Below the pieces are notes generated by a model. It saw nothing but the letters and a program-made list of their open reading frames with translations, was not told the DNA's origin and ran no database searches. A DNA stretch of 64,000 nucleotides from a bacterium. Lineage in GTDB: Bacteria; Bdellovibrionota; Bacteriovoracia; Bacteriovoracales; Bacteriovoracaceae. Positions within the stretch are counted from its first letter, which is position 1; each line of letters begins with the position of its first letter. The stretch spans positions 1 through 64,000 of the forward strand of contig JAUHVL010000003.1 of assembly GCA_030425045.1 (NCBI GenBank), in the 5' to 3' direction. Made by a program: the position numbers and the translations under genes. This document shows, piece by piece, positions 8,681 through 17,010 of this stretch.

Positions 8681-9214
8681 GTGCGCAGCGTTTTTTTAAG
8701 TCTTGTCTTGTTCTTTGGTTTACTTGGCACTGTCTATGCTCAGGATGATCAAAATAATTTGAATGCCTCTCAAGTGAATAAGTTAGACTGGGATCAGTAT
8801 AAAGGTAAGGCGATTCTTTCGATGGTTTATAAAGATAAGTTTTTACGCGTTAAGATGCATACATCGTTTGAAAATGTTTTTGATTTTGACGAACTGCCTA
8901 GTAGTGGCAGTGCGTTGGGTACATGGAACTCCTATAAATCCAAATGGGAAAACTCTACCTCAATGTTGAGAACAACGCAGAGTAATTGTGACTTTTCTAA
9001 AGGTAAAAAAACAGTTGAGTCTCCTGCTCAGTCTGGATGGTTTCAGCTTTTGTCGATTACTAAGTGTGAGTCATCACCTAAAGGAATGAGAGTCTATATA
9101 GATTTCTTTGATGGTAATTCAAAAATTCGAGAGTTAGATGTTACGATCGAAATTGAGGGCTCACCAAAAAGGTTTGTTAATCTTGAAAATGGAAAGGGTG
9201 AAGTTGTACTTTAG
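8681..9214 (+). CDS. Secreted protein of unknown function
   Basis: Starts with GTG, supported by AGGAG five bases upstream. The 177-residue product has a clear signal peptide (RSVFLSLVLFFGLLGTVYA, cut before QDDQ). The mature part contains two cysteines (QSNCDF and ITKCES) that could form a disulfide, and a strand-rich C-terminus. I do not recognise a domain. The gene is divergent from the radical SAM trio and convergent with the Tat-signal protein at 9211, overlapping its end by four bases. Confidence 0.65.
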   Translation: MRSVFLSLVLFFGLLGTVYAQDDQNNLNASQVNKLDWDQYKGKAILSMVYKDKFLRVKMHTSFENVFDFDELPSSGSALGTWNSYKSKWENSTSMLRTTQSNCDFSKGKKTVESPAQSGWFQLLSITKCESSPKGMRVYIDFFDGNSKIRELDVTIEIEGSPKRFVNLENGKGEVVL

Positions 9215-9594
9215 GAAATTGCCCAGCCAGTATCACTACCAAAGAAAGTAATTTTAATATTTGCTAAGCTATCAAGTTCTAAGAAGTCATCGTATCCCTC
9301 AATACGATATTCCTCAGAGGATAAAATTGCAGGATTTTCAAGAGAGTCTTTATCAATAACAAGATAAAAGCAGTCACCTTCTTTTGGATTGAGAGGGGGA
9401 GAAATTTTATCATGCCCTTTTACAACGTAAACTTCATCTTTTTTAAGTTGATAAAAGGTATCGGATTTATGTTTATCATTTAGATTAGGTGTTGCACCTG
9501 ATACGTCTTCTTTTTTTAAAAATTGATTTAGGAAAGAGAATGGTGCCGTTGCCGCGAGCACTCCCAATATAAATTTTCTTCTTTGTAGTTTCAT
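9211..9594 (-). CDS. Small exported protein with twin-arginine signal
   Basis: A 127-residue protein starting MKLQRRKFILGVLAATAPF, a twin-arginine motif followed by a hydrophobic core, so export through Tat is likely. The mature part has one cysteine (GDCFYLV) and ends FFGSDTGWAIS; no cofactor motif is evident. It is divergent from the prepilin gene at 9628, with 33 bases between. Tat substrates are normally folded before export, which would suit a protein modified or assembled in the cytoplasm, but this is inference. Confidence 0.6.
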   Translation of the reverse strand: MKLQRRKFILGVLAATAPFSFLNQFLKKEDVSGATPNLNDKHKSDTFYQLKKDEVYVVKGHDKISPPLNPKEGDCFYLVIDKDSLENPAILSSEEYRIEGYDDFLELDSLANIKITFFGSDTGWAIS

Positions 9595-9627
9595 ATCTTA
9601 GAGTATAATACAGGTGAGGATAAAAAG

Positions 9628-10920
9628 ATGAAAAAAATTTCTTTTTTTAGAAAACAAGGTTTTTCTATTGTTGAGGTTATGGTTGCGGCTGGAATCATGG
9701 GCGTGGTAACCCTTGGTTTAAATAAGTTAACTGAAACTCAATTTAAAACTGTAAAAACAGTTGAGTCTTCAAGTGAGGTGACAAGTATCCTCACTCAAAT
9801 GAAAACAATCTTAGCAACCTCAGAATCTTGTGAAGCTACCTTTGTCACTAACCCCGCAAATAGTGGGAATCCCTACCGAATTAATCAAGGGGCTCTTTCA
9901 GATCCTATGGCCATCAGACAGCTTTCACCATCATCAGGTTCGATTGTTGATAAATTCATAGCAAACACGAATAAAAGTTTAGCCAGAAAATACGGTAATG
10001 GTGGAGTGAAAATTCTTTCATACTCATTATCAACATCAGATTCAGCAGTTGGAATTACTGCAGGGGACACTGTTGGTACAACACACCTTCTCGTTCGCTT
10101 TTACAGGGGAAAGGGAACACTTGGAAATGAAGAAATCGTTAAAAAGATTATTTTAAATGTGGAGAGAGTTTCTCCAACAAATAATAGAATCGCTACTTGT
10201 AGTACTTCAAGTGCTGGTGTTGGAGCTGCTCTAGCTTCTTGTTCTTCCTTAAGTGGAAACTATATTCAGGGTACTCCGGATGAATGTCACCTTCCCGATT
10301 ATCGAGACCTTACGGTCAATACGAATAATCTGCCAAACCGAGGTGTATCTGAATTATATATGAGGCAATTATTAATGATGGAGACATCGTATACAAGTCT
10401 GACTATTGGTGATGCCTCAACAGATACTGCTATTTTTGAATCGGCCGTTGAAATTAACGGCCCCACTTCTTTTAATGGGAACTTAACAATAACAGGTACA
10501 ACTACCTTTAGTGGCGGGATTGTTATTTCTGGTGATTTAGAATTAAGTTCGGATAAGAGACTTAAGAAAAATATTCGCCTCCAAGAAAGATTGATGGATA
10601 AGATTCGTTTGCTCGATCCTGTCGTATTTGATTGGAAAAAAGATAATCGAAAAAGTTACGGTTTTTTGGCCCAAGATGTAGCTAAACTTTTTCCAACGAT
10701 GGTCTCACGTCAAGAAGATACAGGTTTGTTGGCCATCAGGTATATCGAACTTATCTCGGTTGCTTTTCAAGGTGTTAAGGAGCTCGATAAAGAAATTGAA
10801 GAGCTGAAGAAAGAAGCTGTAGACTTAAAACAGGAAAACAATCATTTAAGAGAAGACCTAAGTAAAATGAAAGATATATTATGCAGCCATTTTAAGAATA
10901 AAGAGAGCTGTAATTTATAG
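9628..10920 (+). CDS. Prepilin-type protein with C-terminal S74 intramolecular chaperone domain
   Basis: Residues 1-40 are a prepilin leader and helix: G11 before FSIVEVMVAAGIMG with the conserved E16, so a PilD-type peptidase should cut and methylate it. Residues 40-250 are an unrecognised globular region with cysteines. Residues about 255-305 are a Gly/Thr/Ser-rich beta segment as in phage tail spikes. From about 308 comes SDKRLKKNIR and YGFLAQDVAKLFP, the peptidase S74 chaperone of tail fibres, followed by a coiled coil (385-425). The combination suggests a trimeric, pilus-mounted adhesin or fibre. The next gene follows 8 bases later and likely encodes a partner. Confidence 0.8.
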   Translation: MKKISFFRKQGFSIVEVMVAAGIMGVVTLGLNKLTETQFKTVKTVESSSEVTSILTQMKTILATSESCEATFVTNPANSGNPYRINQGALSDPMAIRQLSPSSGSIVDKFIANTNKSLARKYGNGGVKILSYSLSTSDSAVGITAGDTVGTTHLLVRFYRGKGTLGNEEIVKKIILNVERVSPTNNRIATCSTSSAGVGAALASCSSLSGNYIQGTPDECHLPDYRDLTVNTNNLPNRGVSELYMRQLLMMETSYTSLTIGDASTDTAIFESAVEINGPTSFNGNLTITGTTTFSGGIVISGDLELSSDKRLKKNIRLQERLMDKIRLLDPVVFDWKKDNRKSYGFLAQDVAKLFPTMVSRQEDTGLLAIRYIELISVAFQGVKELDKEIEELKKEAVDLKQENNHLREDLSKMKDILCSHFKNKESCNL

Positions 10921-10928
10921 GAGTATAG

Positions 10929-11528
10929 ATGGGTACGCTATCAAGTAGATTGACAAAAATTACTTTTGGAACAACTGGTTCAAGACCTTCACTTTCTAAG
11001 GTGACAATCAATAATACGACTGGTTCCGTTACAGGTCCTGTCCCAAGTAATGCTGCATCCGCAGAAGGAATTATGGTTGATGGCGACCTTATCGCAGATA
11101 GAGTTTGGAATGCAGTATGGAATGATCTGGCAGATTATCAACCTCTTAATGATGAGTTAGTTTTTGGAAAGTGTTATTACGATACCCTTGAGGGAGCTAG
11201 GTTATGTACGGAAAGATGTCAGAAGTCAGTCATTGGGATTGCCTCGGACTCTTTTGGCTTTGCTGTTGGAGTAAATGATTTTAGACAAGTACCTATTGCT
11301 ATCGCTGGTTGGGTACTAGCTTATGTTGATAAAGAATACGAGCCGGGAACACCTCTTACTAATAATGAGCAGGGAATACTGACAGAAATGACAAAAGAAG
11401 AAAAGAGTGAGTTCCCTGAAAGGATAGTAGGTATCTATAAAAGAAAAGAGTATCAAGAGAAGTGGGGGCCAGCTGAAGAGAGCATGGTCGAAGTCGATGG
11501 ACGTCACTGGGTTAAAGTTAAGTCTTAA
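10929..11528 (+). CDS. Tail-fibre-like/Peptidase_G2-like protein
   Basis: A 199-residue protein with a low-complexity Ser/Thr/Gly-rich N-terminus and a C-terminal domain of the type AIAGWVLAYVDKEYEPG, FPERIVGIYKR and VDGRHWVKV. This pattern resembles the end domain of Gram-positive phage tail or appendage proteins (Peptidase_G2-like). It has no signal peptide. TAGGAG lies just upstream of the ATG, and the gene follows the prepilin/S74 gene directly. I infer that the two form parts of one extracellular fibre; the similarity is from memory and should be tested by a profile search. Confidence 0.55.
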   Translation: MGTLSSRLTKITFGTTGSRPSLSKVTINNTTGSVTGPVPSNAASAEGIMVDGDLIADRVWNAVWNDLADYQPLNDELVFGKCYYDTLEGARLCTERCQKSVIGIASDSFGFAVGVNDFRQVPIAIAGWVLAYVDKEYEPGTPLTNNEQGILTEMTKEEKSEFPERIVGIYKRKEYQEKWGPAEESMVEVDGRHWVKVKS

Positions 11529-11958
11529 TCAAAAACTCTTTTTTAAAATAATCAACAGTTTTCAAAACACTTTTAGATTTGCTTTGTTCAAAATCAGTTA
11601 AGTTATTTTCTTTTAAATATGTAATAACGTTTTCATATAGTGAGCGCGTGTCTTCATTGAAAGGCTTAAAAAATTTATCGTTCCCATGGAGAAGGTCTGG
11701 GTCGGATAAGGCTTCTAAAAAAGAAACATCAAAATACTTTTCAAGTAAGAATGAATAAATAAGTGCGACCGCATAGGACTTTGCGGGAAAAGATAAAAGA
11801 TCATTATTTAATTCAGTAAAGTAAGAGTTGATTTTAGAAACTAGCTCTTGTTCGTTAAGTTCTTCTACAATGTAATTTAAGTCATGAATATCATCGTCAG
11901 GGATATTTGTTTTATGAAAAATTAATTGGTTTTTTTTATGTTCTTTCACAGCCCCCAA
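11518..11958 (-). CDS. Unknown protein downstream of a 2OG oxygenase
   Basis: A 146-residue, mostly helical acidic protein with no recognised domain, signal or cysteine motif. It overlaps the upstream oxygenase gene by 13 bases. The frame opens at a TTG at 11958, and a GTG at 11949 is also possible; neither has a convincing ribosome-binding site, so translational coupling is likely. Convergent overlap (11 bases) with the tail-fibre-like gene. It may be an accessory of the oxygenase, by position only. Confidence 0.55.
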   Translation of the reverse strand: MGAVKEHKKNQLIFHKTNIPDDDIHDLNYIVEELNEQELVSKINSYFTELNNDLLSFPAKSYAVALIYSFLLEKYFDVSFLEALSDPDLLHGNDKFFKPFNEDTRSLYENVITYLKENNLTDFEQSKSKSVLKTVDYFKKEFLIKT

Positions 11959-12488
11959 CCTTTGAGGTTGTATTTAAACTCTATGACTCTTCTTGTTTTA
12001 GGAGTGTTGTGAACTCGATGTTGAAATTGATGGAGCTGATTAAGCCAAACCAAACGATATTTTCTTGGGAAGATTGTTTTCGTTTCAAGTGGCCCCCTAA
12101 CTTCAAGCTGCCCGCCATCTTCACGATTTAAATCATTTAAATATAATAAAAAGTTACAATTGTGATGAGTCTTTGTCTTAAAGTCGTTGTGCCAGTTTTG
12201 GCTTGCTTGATCGCTACCGTCCCAAAAAAAATAGCCATTACTTTTAATATCCCCAAAAAAATGAGCTAAGATCGATTGCTCAATTTGTTGGTTAATATTA
12301 GCGAGGCAATTTTGTATGCTTTTAGAATAATGATCAAGGTTTAGATGATCTGCATTACGTGCATTGGGACAAGGGAAGTTAAGGTTTTCTAGATGCTCTA
12401 AGTCTTCAAAATATATATTGTCTAAATAACCCACACCAAAGATTGAGAAATTACTAAATAAGTCTTTTAATTCGGCTTCTGTAGGCAT
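11946..12488 (-). CDS. 2OG-Fe(II) oxygenase family protein
   Basis: A 180-residue double-stranded beta-helix protein with the iron facial triad WHNDF (HxD) and a later RVHN histidine, then TPKTRRVIEF, whose arginine would bind 2-oxoglutarate. GGQLEVRG sits on the expected strand. It resembles prolyl-4-hydroxylase-like dioxygenases and, closer, the protein at 15261-15773, which shares WDGxD, the HxD box and the final RR-V segment. Such enzymes hydroxylate amino acid side chains, in free or peptide form. Its presence among radical SAM genes suggests a second modification chemistry. Confidence 0.75.
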   Translation of the reverse strand: MPTEAELKDLFSNFSIFGVGYLDNIYFEDLEHLENLNFPCPNARNADHLNLDHYSKSIQNCLANINQQIEQSILAHFFGDIKSNGYFFWDGSDQASQNWHNDFKTKTHHNCNFLLYLNDLNREDGGQLEVRGPLETKTIFPRKYRLVWLNQLHQFQHRVHNTPKTRRVIEFKYNLKGWGL

Positions 12489-12557
12489 TGCTAGGCTTGT
12501 CTTTCCTCTTGTTTACTAATAGCATTATTGTACTTAATCCTCAATTTGAACAGCACT

Positions 12558-13574
12558 ATGAATGATTACAGCTTAATAGATAATAAAATCGCTAGCTATG
12601 CAGAAGTCGTCGTGTGCTTGTTTGACCATTGTAATCTCCAATGTGCTTTTTGTCCTCAAGATCATGACTCTCAAGTCGGAACAAGCCAGCAGGAAATATT
12701 AAGTAAGGTGCCAACAATATCTCACTGGATAAATAAAAACGAAAGGTCGAACTTTTTTAAAGTTCATATTATGGGTGGTGAGTTATTTCAGGACTACTGG
12801 ATTGAGAAAGGTTATCTCAATATTTATCGAGAGTTTATAGAACTGATTAGAGCTTCAACAGACCCAAAAAAAGATATCTGTTTTAACTTTGTTAGTAATC
12901 TTGTCTTTACTCGTTCTGAAGAGGTGTTGAGGTTTTTTGAATTGCCTTACACCATGCTGTCTATTTCTTATGACCCAAAAGGAAGATTCTCAGAAGGAAC
13001 AAAAAGTATCTTTTTAGAAAATGTTTCAAAGTTTGAAAACAAAATAGAGATGGTTTCAGTTGTTTTGACCGAGCAAAATATTAAAGCGATTCAGATGGGG
13101 GATTCGGTATTTGATCAATTATACAAAAAATACATTATTGACTTTGATCATTTATTACCATCGACCGAAAATGCTGAAAGGTTACTTCCACTAGAAAGTC
13201 AAAAACAAGAATTCCTTAAATATCTCATTGTTCAATATCCAAATTGTTTGAACGTCGCTCCCTTTGTTGAAGAAAAACCTCAACATAAAATGACATGCAC
13301 GAGAGGCAACTCATTAACAATTCTAAAGGATGGTACCATTCCTGAAGGATGCTCTGGTGCTTTATTTTTGAATGATTCCACTACTGAAGAGTTGAGCTCT
13401 CCCGAGATAGTGAGTGACTTTGTTTTTGAAAATGAATGTTTAACTTGTGAGTTCTATAAAAACTGTCCATTTCCGTGTTTTGTTAGTGAGCAATACAAAT
13501 CTAGTAAAAAAAATATAAAAGGCTGTTTATATAAAGATGTTTTTAAAATGGTGAGGGGGGCAAAGTCATGTTGA
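12558..13574 (+). CDS. Radical SAM protein with C-terminal cysteine cluster
   Basis: The radical SAM motif is C25-x3-C29-x2-C32 (HCNLQCAFC), with MGGELF in place of the GGE motif. The C-terminus carries a SPASM-like cluster (CTRGNSLTI, EGCSGA, CLTCEFYKNCPFPC). The ATG at 12558 gives 338 residues; a TTG at 12528 is an in-frame alternative. Its end overlaps the start of the cobalamin-type radical SAM by seven bases. It is probably a peptide- or protein-modifying enzyme, with unknown target. Confidence 0.85.
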   Translation: MNDYSLIDNKIASYAEVVVCLFDHCNLQCAFCPQDHDSQVGTSQQEILSKVPTISHWINKNERSNFFKVHIMGGELFQDYWIEKGYLNIYREFIELIRASTDPKKDICFNFVSNLVFTRSEEVLRFFELPYTMLSISYDPKGRFSEGTKSIFLENVSKFENKIEMVSVVLTEQNIKAIQMGDSVFDQLYKKYIIDFDHLLPSTENAERLLPLESQKQEFLKYLIVQYPNCLNVAPFVEEKPQHKMTCTRGNSLTILKDGTIPEGCSGALFLNDSTTEELSSPEIVSDFVFENECLTCEFYKNCPFPCFVSEQYKSSKKNIKGCLYKDVFKMVRGAKSC

Positions 13575-15280
13575 AAATAGCTTTTGTTAACCCTCCCCAC
13601 GCTGATTGGTCATTGGCCAACAATATGACTTATCTACAGATTCAAAGTCATTATCAAAGATTTGGCTCATACAAGGAACAGGTTGAGTGGATTCCCGCAC
13701 CCTATAGATGGAATTGTTACACCAGTTTTACAGAGGTTTATGCTGAAATCTGTGAAGCGGATATTTTTCTCATGAGCTCATATGTTTGGAATGCTGAAAT
13801 TTTAGATGAGTTCTCAGAATATATTAAAATGAGAGATCCTGAGAAAGTTCTTGTCATCGGTGGACCACATATTGGTACAAATGATGCTGATTTATTACAG
13901 AAAAGAAAAAGAATTTATGATTTTATTTGTCAACCAACCAAACCGGGAGAGGCTTTTGTAGAAGACCTTATTAACTCTTGGTTCGATAATCAGGGGGCAA
14001 TCGCTAGAGAAGATATTTCATGGGAGCTTAGCTCTTTTAAATCTAAAAAGTTTGTACTCGATCAAGATTATTCGGTTTATGAAGACCATTTTGATCATCT
14101 TAGCGAAGTACTGGCTTATGCACGAAAGCATAATCTCGAACCTTTTGTTGTGCTAGAAACAACAAGAGGGTGCCCTTATCGCTGTGTTTATTGTGAATGG
14201 GGTGGAGGAATAAATACAAGGATTCAAAAGAAAAATCTAGAGATCGTTAAAAGAGATATTCTTTCCTTGAAAAAAGCAGGCTTTAGGTCGGCTTATTTGA
14301 CTGATGCAAATTTCGGCGTTTTTAAAGAGAGAGATTTTGAAATCTATCAATTTGCTTGGGATAACCAGTTCTATTTGACAGATATTTCCACTGTGAAAAC
14401 ACCAAATCTTGAGTTGAGAAAAGAGCTAGTCGACTTTTGCTCTGAAGTTGTCGGCGAGGATCACGATACAGTTTATAAAGAAGAAAGAGGGACTGATATG
14501 TGGGGAAGGATGGAATACGTTTCTATAGTCCCCACTGTTTCAATACAAAGTATATCTGATACTGCTATGAAAATTGCAGAGAGAGTTGACTTAAAGTCTG
14601 CGGACAAAATCGCCTTAAGTGAATACCTCAACCAGGTCTGTGAGAAAAGGGGTTACCCAAAGCCGGCGCTAGAATTAATTCTAGCAATGCCTGGATCTAC
14701 GTTAGATGATTTTTATAATGAGATGGATGTTATTTGGAATTTTAAAGCCTGGTCTAGCTTTAGGCATGATTATATGTTTTTACCGGACTCAACATTAAAT
14801 TCAGAAACTTACAAAGAAAAGTATGGAATAGAAACAGTTAAAGTTTATTCCGATATTGTAGATGAAGATGGAATAGATAACTTCAATAGCCTCTATAGAA
14901 ATAAAGAAACACATTACGAAACGATTAGAAGTTGTTTTTCATTTTCTGAAGTTGAAATGCGTGAAATGTGGTTTATGAATAGCGCTTCAAACTATTTATT
15001 GAAAGATATTTACCCTGAGTTTACTAACTATTATAGGCCTCCAGAGTTTGCGAGAAAATGCTTTCGAGAGATAAGAAAGTTAACAGAGTACTCTGTAATT
15101 GATGAAGATATCAAAGATATTTTTAACCCTCTTACGCCTGCTCGTTCTATTCGAAGATTGGGAGGTACATTTAGGGTTGAGTTTATCGAGAGATTTCTTA
15201 AAAGGAATATTCTTCTTATAAAGGATGGTTTACTCAAAGATTGCTTGGTAGGAGATTATTGTGAAAACAGCTTTTTATGA
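13568..15280 (+). CDS. B12-binding-domain radical SAM protein
   Basis: Residues 1-160 look like a cobalamin-binding Rossmann domain (MLKIAFVNPP start, VLVIGGPHIG near residue 98), without an obvious DxHxxG lower-ligand motif, as is common in RiPP-modifying members. The radical SAM motif is C202-x3-C206-x2-C209 (GCPYRCVYC). The large C-terminal part (350-570) is not recognised. Such enzymes methylate unactivated carbons or rearrange side chains. It overlaps the radical SAM upstream and the oxygenase downstream (20 bases), so three enzymes are made from one message. Confidence 0.85.
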   Translation: MLKIAFVNPPHADWSLANNMTYLQIQSHYQRFGSYKEQVEWIPAPYRWNCYTSFTEVYAEICEADIFLMSSYVWNAEILDEFSEYIKMRDPEKVLVIGGPHIGTNDADLLQKRKRIYDFICQPTKPGEAFVEDLINSWFDNQGAIAREDISWELSSFKSKKFVLDQDYSVYEDHFDHLSEVLAYARKHNLEPFVVLETTRGCPYRCVYCEWGGGINTRIQKKNLEIVKRDILSLKKAGFRSAYLTDANFGVFKERDFEIYQFAWDNQFYLTDISTVKTPNLELRKELVDFCSEVVGEDHDTVYKEERGTDMWGRMEYVSIVPTVSIQSISDTAMKIAERVDLKSADKIALSEYLNQVCEKRGYPKPALELILAMPGSTLDDFYNEMDVIWNFKAWSSFRHDYMFLPDSTLNSETYKEKYGIETVKVYSDIVDEDGIDNFNSLYRNKETHYETIRSCFSFSEVEMREMWFMNSASNYLLKDIYPEFTNYYRPPEFARKCFREIRKLTEYSVIDEDIKDIFNPLTPARSIRRLGGTFRVEFIERFLKRNILLIKDGLLKDCLVGDYCENSFL

Positions 15281-15773
15281 TGATTTTTTTGAGAAAGGTT
15301 TTAAGAAGTTTAGCGAGCCTGATGCTTTGTCTCTTATCCGTATAGAGGAGTTTAAGCTCTTAAACGTGGAAGAGAGGACAAGAGACAATGGTATTAATGA
15401 TCTCTCTTCAACTTTAAATCAAAGACTGAGTGCTTTCTCTGTTTACTTGAAAAATAAATACATAGATCCCGTTTGGGAAAAATCAAAGTTTAATAAATAT
15501 CTCGTCTGGGACGGTGTTGATAGAGATAATCAGGGGTGGCACACAGATCTTTTTGAGGGTTATGACCTTTTTTTTCTCTATTACTTTGATGATACTTCTC
15601 CTCAAACTGGAGGAAGTATTAACTTTAAATGGAATCGTAATGAAACTCAGCAATTTTATCCAGAGGCAGGAGACTTGTTTCTGGTAAGTAATACAAGAGG
15701 CTTTTGGCACCGAGCTGAGTCGACTACGGTAACGAGGAGGGTTGCAAGTTTTGACTTCACTACAGCAGAGTAA
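15261..15773 (+). CDS. 2OG-Fe(II) oxygenase family protein (second copy)
   Basis: Starts with GTG after GGAG at seven bases. The 170-residue product has the HxD iron motif in GWHTDLF, the distal histidine in FWHRAES and an arginine in VTRRVASF that would hold 2-oxoglutarate. GGSINFKWN and AGDLFLVSN lie on the predicted core strands. It is homologous to the protein at 11946-12488. The start lies inside the end of the cobalamin radical SAM gene, so hydroxylation is probably coupled to that pathway. The substrate is unknown. Confidence 0.8.
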   Translation: MKTAFYDDFFEKGFKKFSEPDALSLIRIEEFKLLNVEERTRDNGINDLSSTLNQRLSAFSVYLKNKYIDPVWEKSKFNKYLVWDGVDRDNQGWHTDLFEGYDLFFLYYFDDTSPQTGGSINFKWNRNETQQFYPEAGDLFLVSNTRGFWHRAESTTVTRRVASFDFTTAE

Positions 15774-16074
15774 CGAAATTGAAAAATTAATGAATAAGAA
15801 AAGAGAAATTGGAGTTGAAAGAGATCTTTGTGCTGAACTCTATAATGTATGGATCTCAAAACTTCATGACCATGAGGACGATCCAGAAAAGTATGAACTT
15901 TATCTCAATTTAATAGCCAATATGGAACCATATGGAAATATGCTTAAAGAGCAAATTCGAGAATTAAATCGCCAAATATGTGAAATAGAGGGTGTGGAGT
16001 CGATTGCTGAAACTAAGTATGAAATGGAGTGTGTGTATAAGTATGGCTTCGATAGGCCCGAGCATTCTGAATAA
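15751..16074 (+). CDS. Small helical protein of unknown function
   Basis: A protein of about 107 residues predicted to be nearly all helix, probably a coiled coil (residues 5-85), rich in Glu and Lys, with cysteines in the last third (RQICEIEG and EMECVYK). The start is unsure: TTG at 15751 has a good GAGGAGG ten bases upstream, while the first ATG is at 15790 with a weak site. It overlaps the end of the oxygenase gene, implying coupling. It could be an adaptor or leader-binding component; nothing in the sequence proves this. Confidence 0.55.
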   Translation: MTSLQQSNEIEKLMNKKREIGVERDLCAELYNVWISKLHDHEDDPEKYELYLNLIANMEPYGNMLKEQIRELNRQICEIEGVESIAETKYEMECVYKYGFDRPEHSE

Positions 16075-17008
16075 TACTAAAGACAAAGCTAATCAAGCAT
16101 GAGTTCCCACTAGCGATCCCATTAATATATTCAAGTACTGGTAACTTACTATTTAAAACTAAGTCGATCATTGACGTTTCTTTTTCAAAGAGGGCAAGCG
16201 TCATCATAGAAAACGAATCATCAGCTGGAGGAAGAGTTTTGTCACTCTTTTCAAACTGTTTCACTAAGTTGTTTATCTTTAAAAAATACTCTGCTTGATA
16301 GTTCATCAAGACGTGTTTCTTTGACCTAGAAAATAGTTCATCGTCAGTTATCCAGTTGAGGTCATGGTTGTGAAATAAGATATGTTTTAAATTGTCTTCA
16401 ATATGGATTTCTTTATTAAAATGAAATTGATAAAAGTCAGATAAGAAAATGAAAATTTCATCCTTTAGAGTGAAAATTTTATCAAACCACTTCTCCCAAA
16501 CATAATTGATGAGTGTTCCTTCTAAAATATCGCTTTGAGGCTCTTTTAATAACAAAATCTCAAGAGGTACTTTTGATAAATTTAATTGAATTTCATAGTT
16601 GTTATTTATATTTATCTCCGTGAGGACTTTTGAAACATACTCTTCGTCATAGGAGATACCTCTCAGTTGACACTCTTTTATAAGAGGATCGATGAATTGA
16701 TTTAGGTTATTTACTTTAAAGAAATCACTCCAGCAGGAAAAAAATAGAAAGGGGAGGTAATACTTATCGGTATAGATAACCGTTTTCCCTCCTGATGTCT
16801 TAGATGCTTCGTCCCAAAAGAGGTGAAGATTACCTGAATACTGATTAAGCAAGAGACTTTGAAAGTTTTCAATTTCAAGAGATTGAAATGTAGAATTTAC
16901 ATCTGCATCCGGGTGTCTCTGCGTTTTTTCAACAGCAAAGAATGTTTTCCATTGGGGATTATAGTTTTCTATAGAGTCTAAGAATAAATTCTCGTAAAGA
17001 TGTATCAT
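16013..17008 (-). CDS. Unknown protein, paralogue of the 17011-17982 product
   Basis: A 331-residue soluble protein without recognised domains. It shares with its neighbour a short block of type FWDEAS or FWLDAK, then a strand, then FFSCWSDFFK or LFQFWKSIFK, which I take as evidence of duplication. Its ribosome-binding site AAGG lies in the last codons of the upstream gene and the start is five bases further on, so the pair is coupled. Its 3' end overlaps the convergent 107-aa gene by 62 bases. Function unknown. Confidence 0.6.
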   Translation of the reverse strand: MIHLYENLFLDSIENYNPQWKTFFAVEKTQRHPDADVNSTFQSLEIENFQSLLLNQYSGNLHLFWDEASKTSGGKTVIYTDKYYLPFLFFSCWSDFFKVNNLNQFIDPLIKECQLRGISYDEEYVSKVLTEININNNYEIQLNLSKVPLEILLLKEPQSDILEGTLINYVWEKWFDKIFTLKDEIFIFLSDFYQFHFNKEIHIEDNLKHILFHNHDLNWITDDELFSRSKKHVLMNYQAEYFLKINNLVKQFEKSDKTLPPADDSFSMMTLALFEKETSMIDLVLNSKLPVLEYINGIASGNSCLISFVFSIIQNARAYRSHTYTHTPFHT

Positions 17009-17010
17009 AG

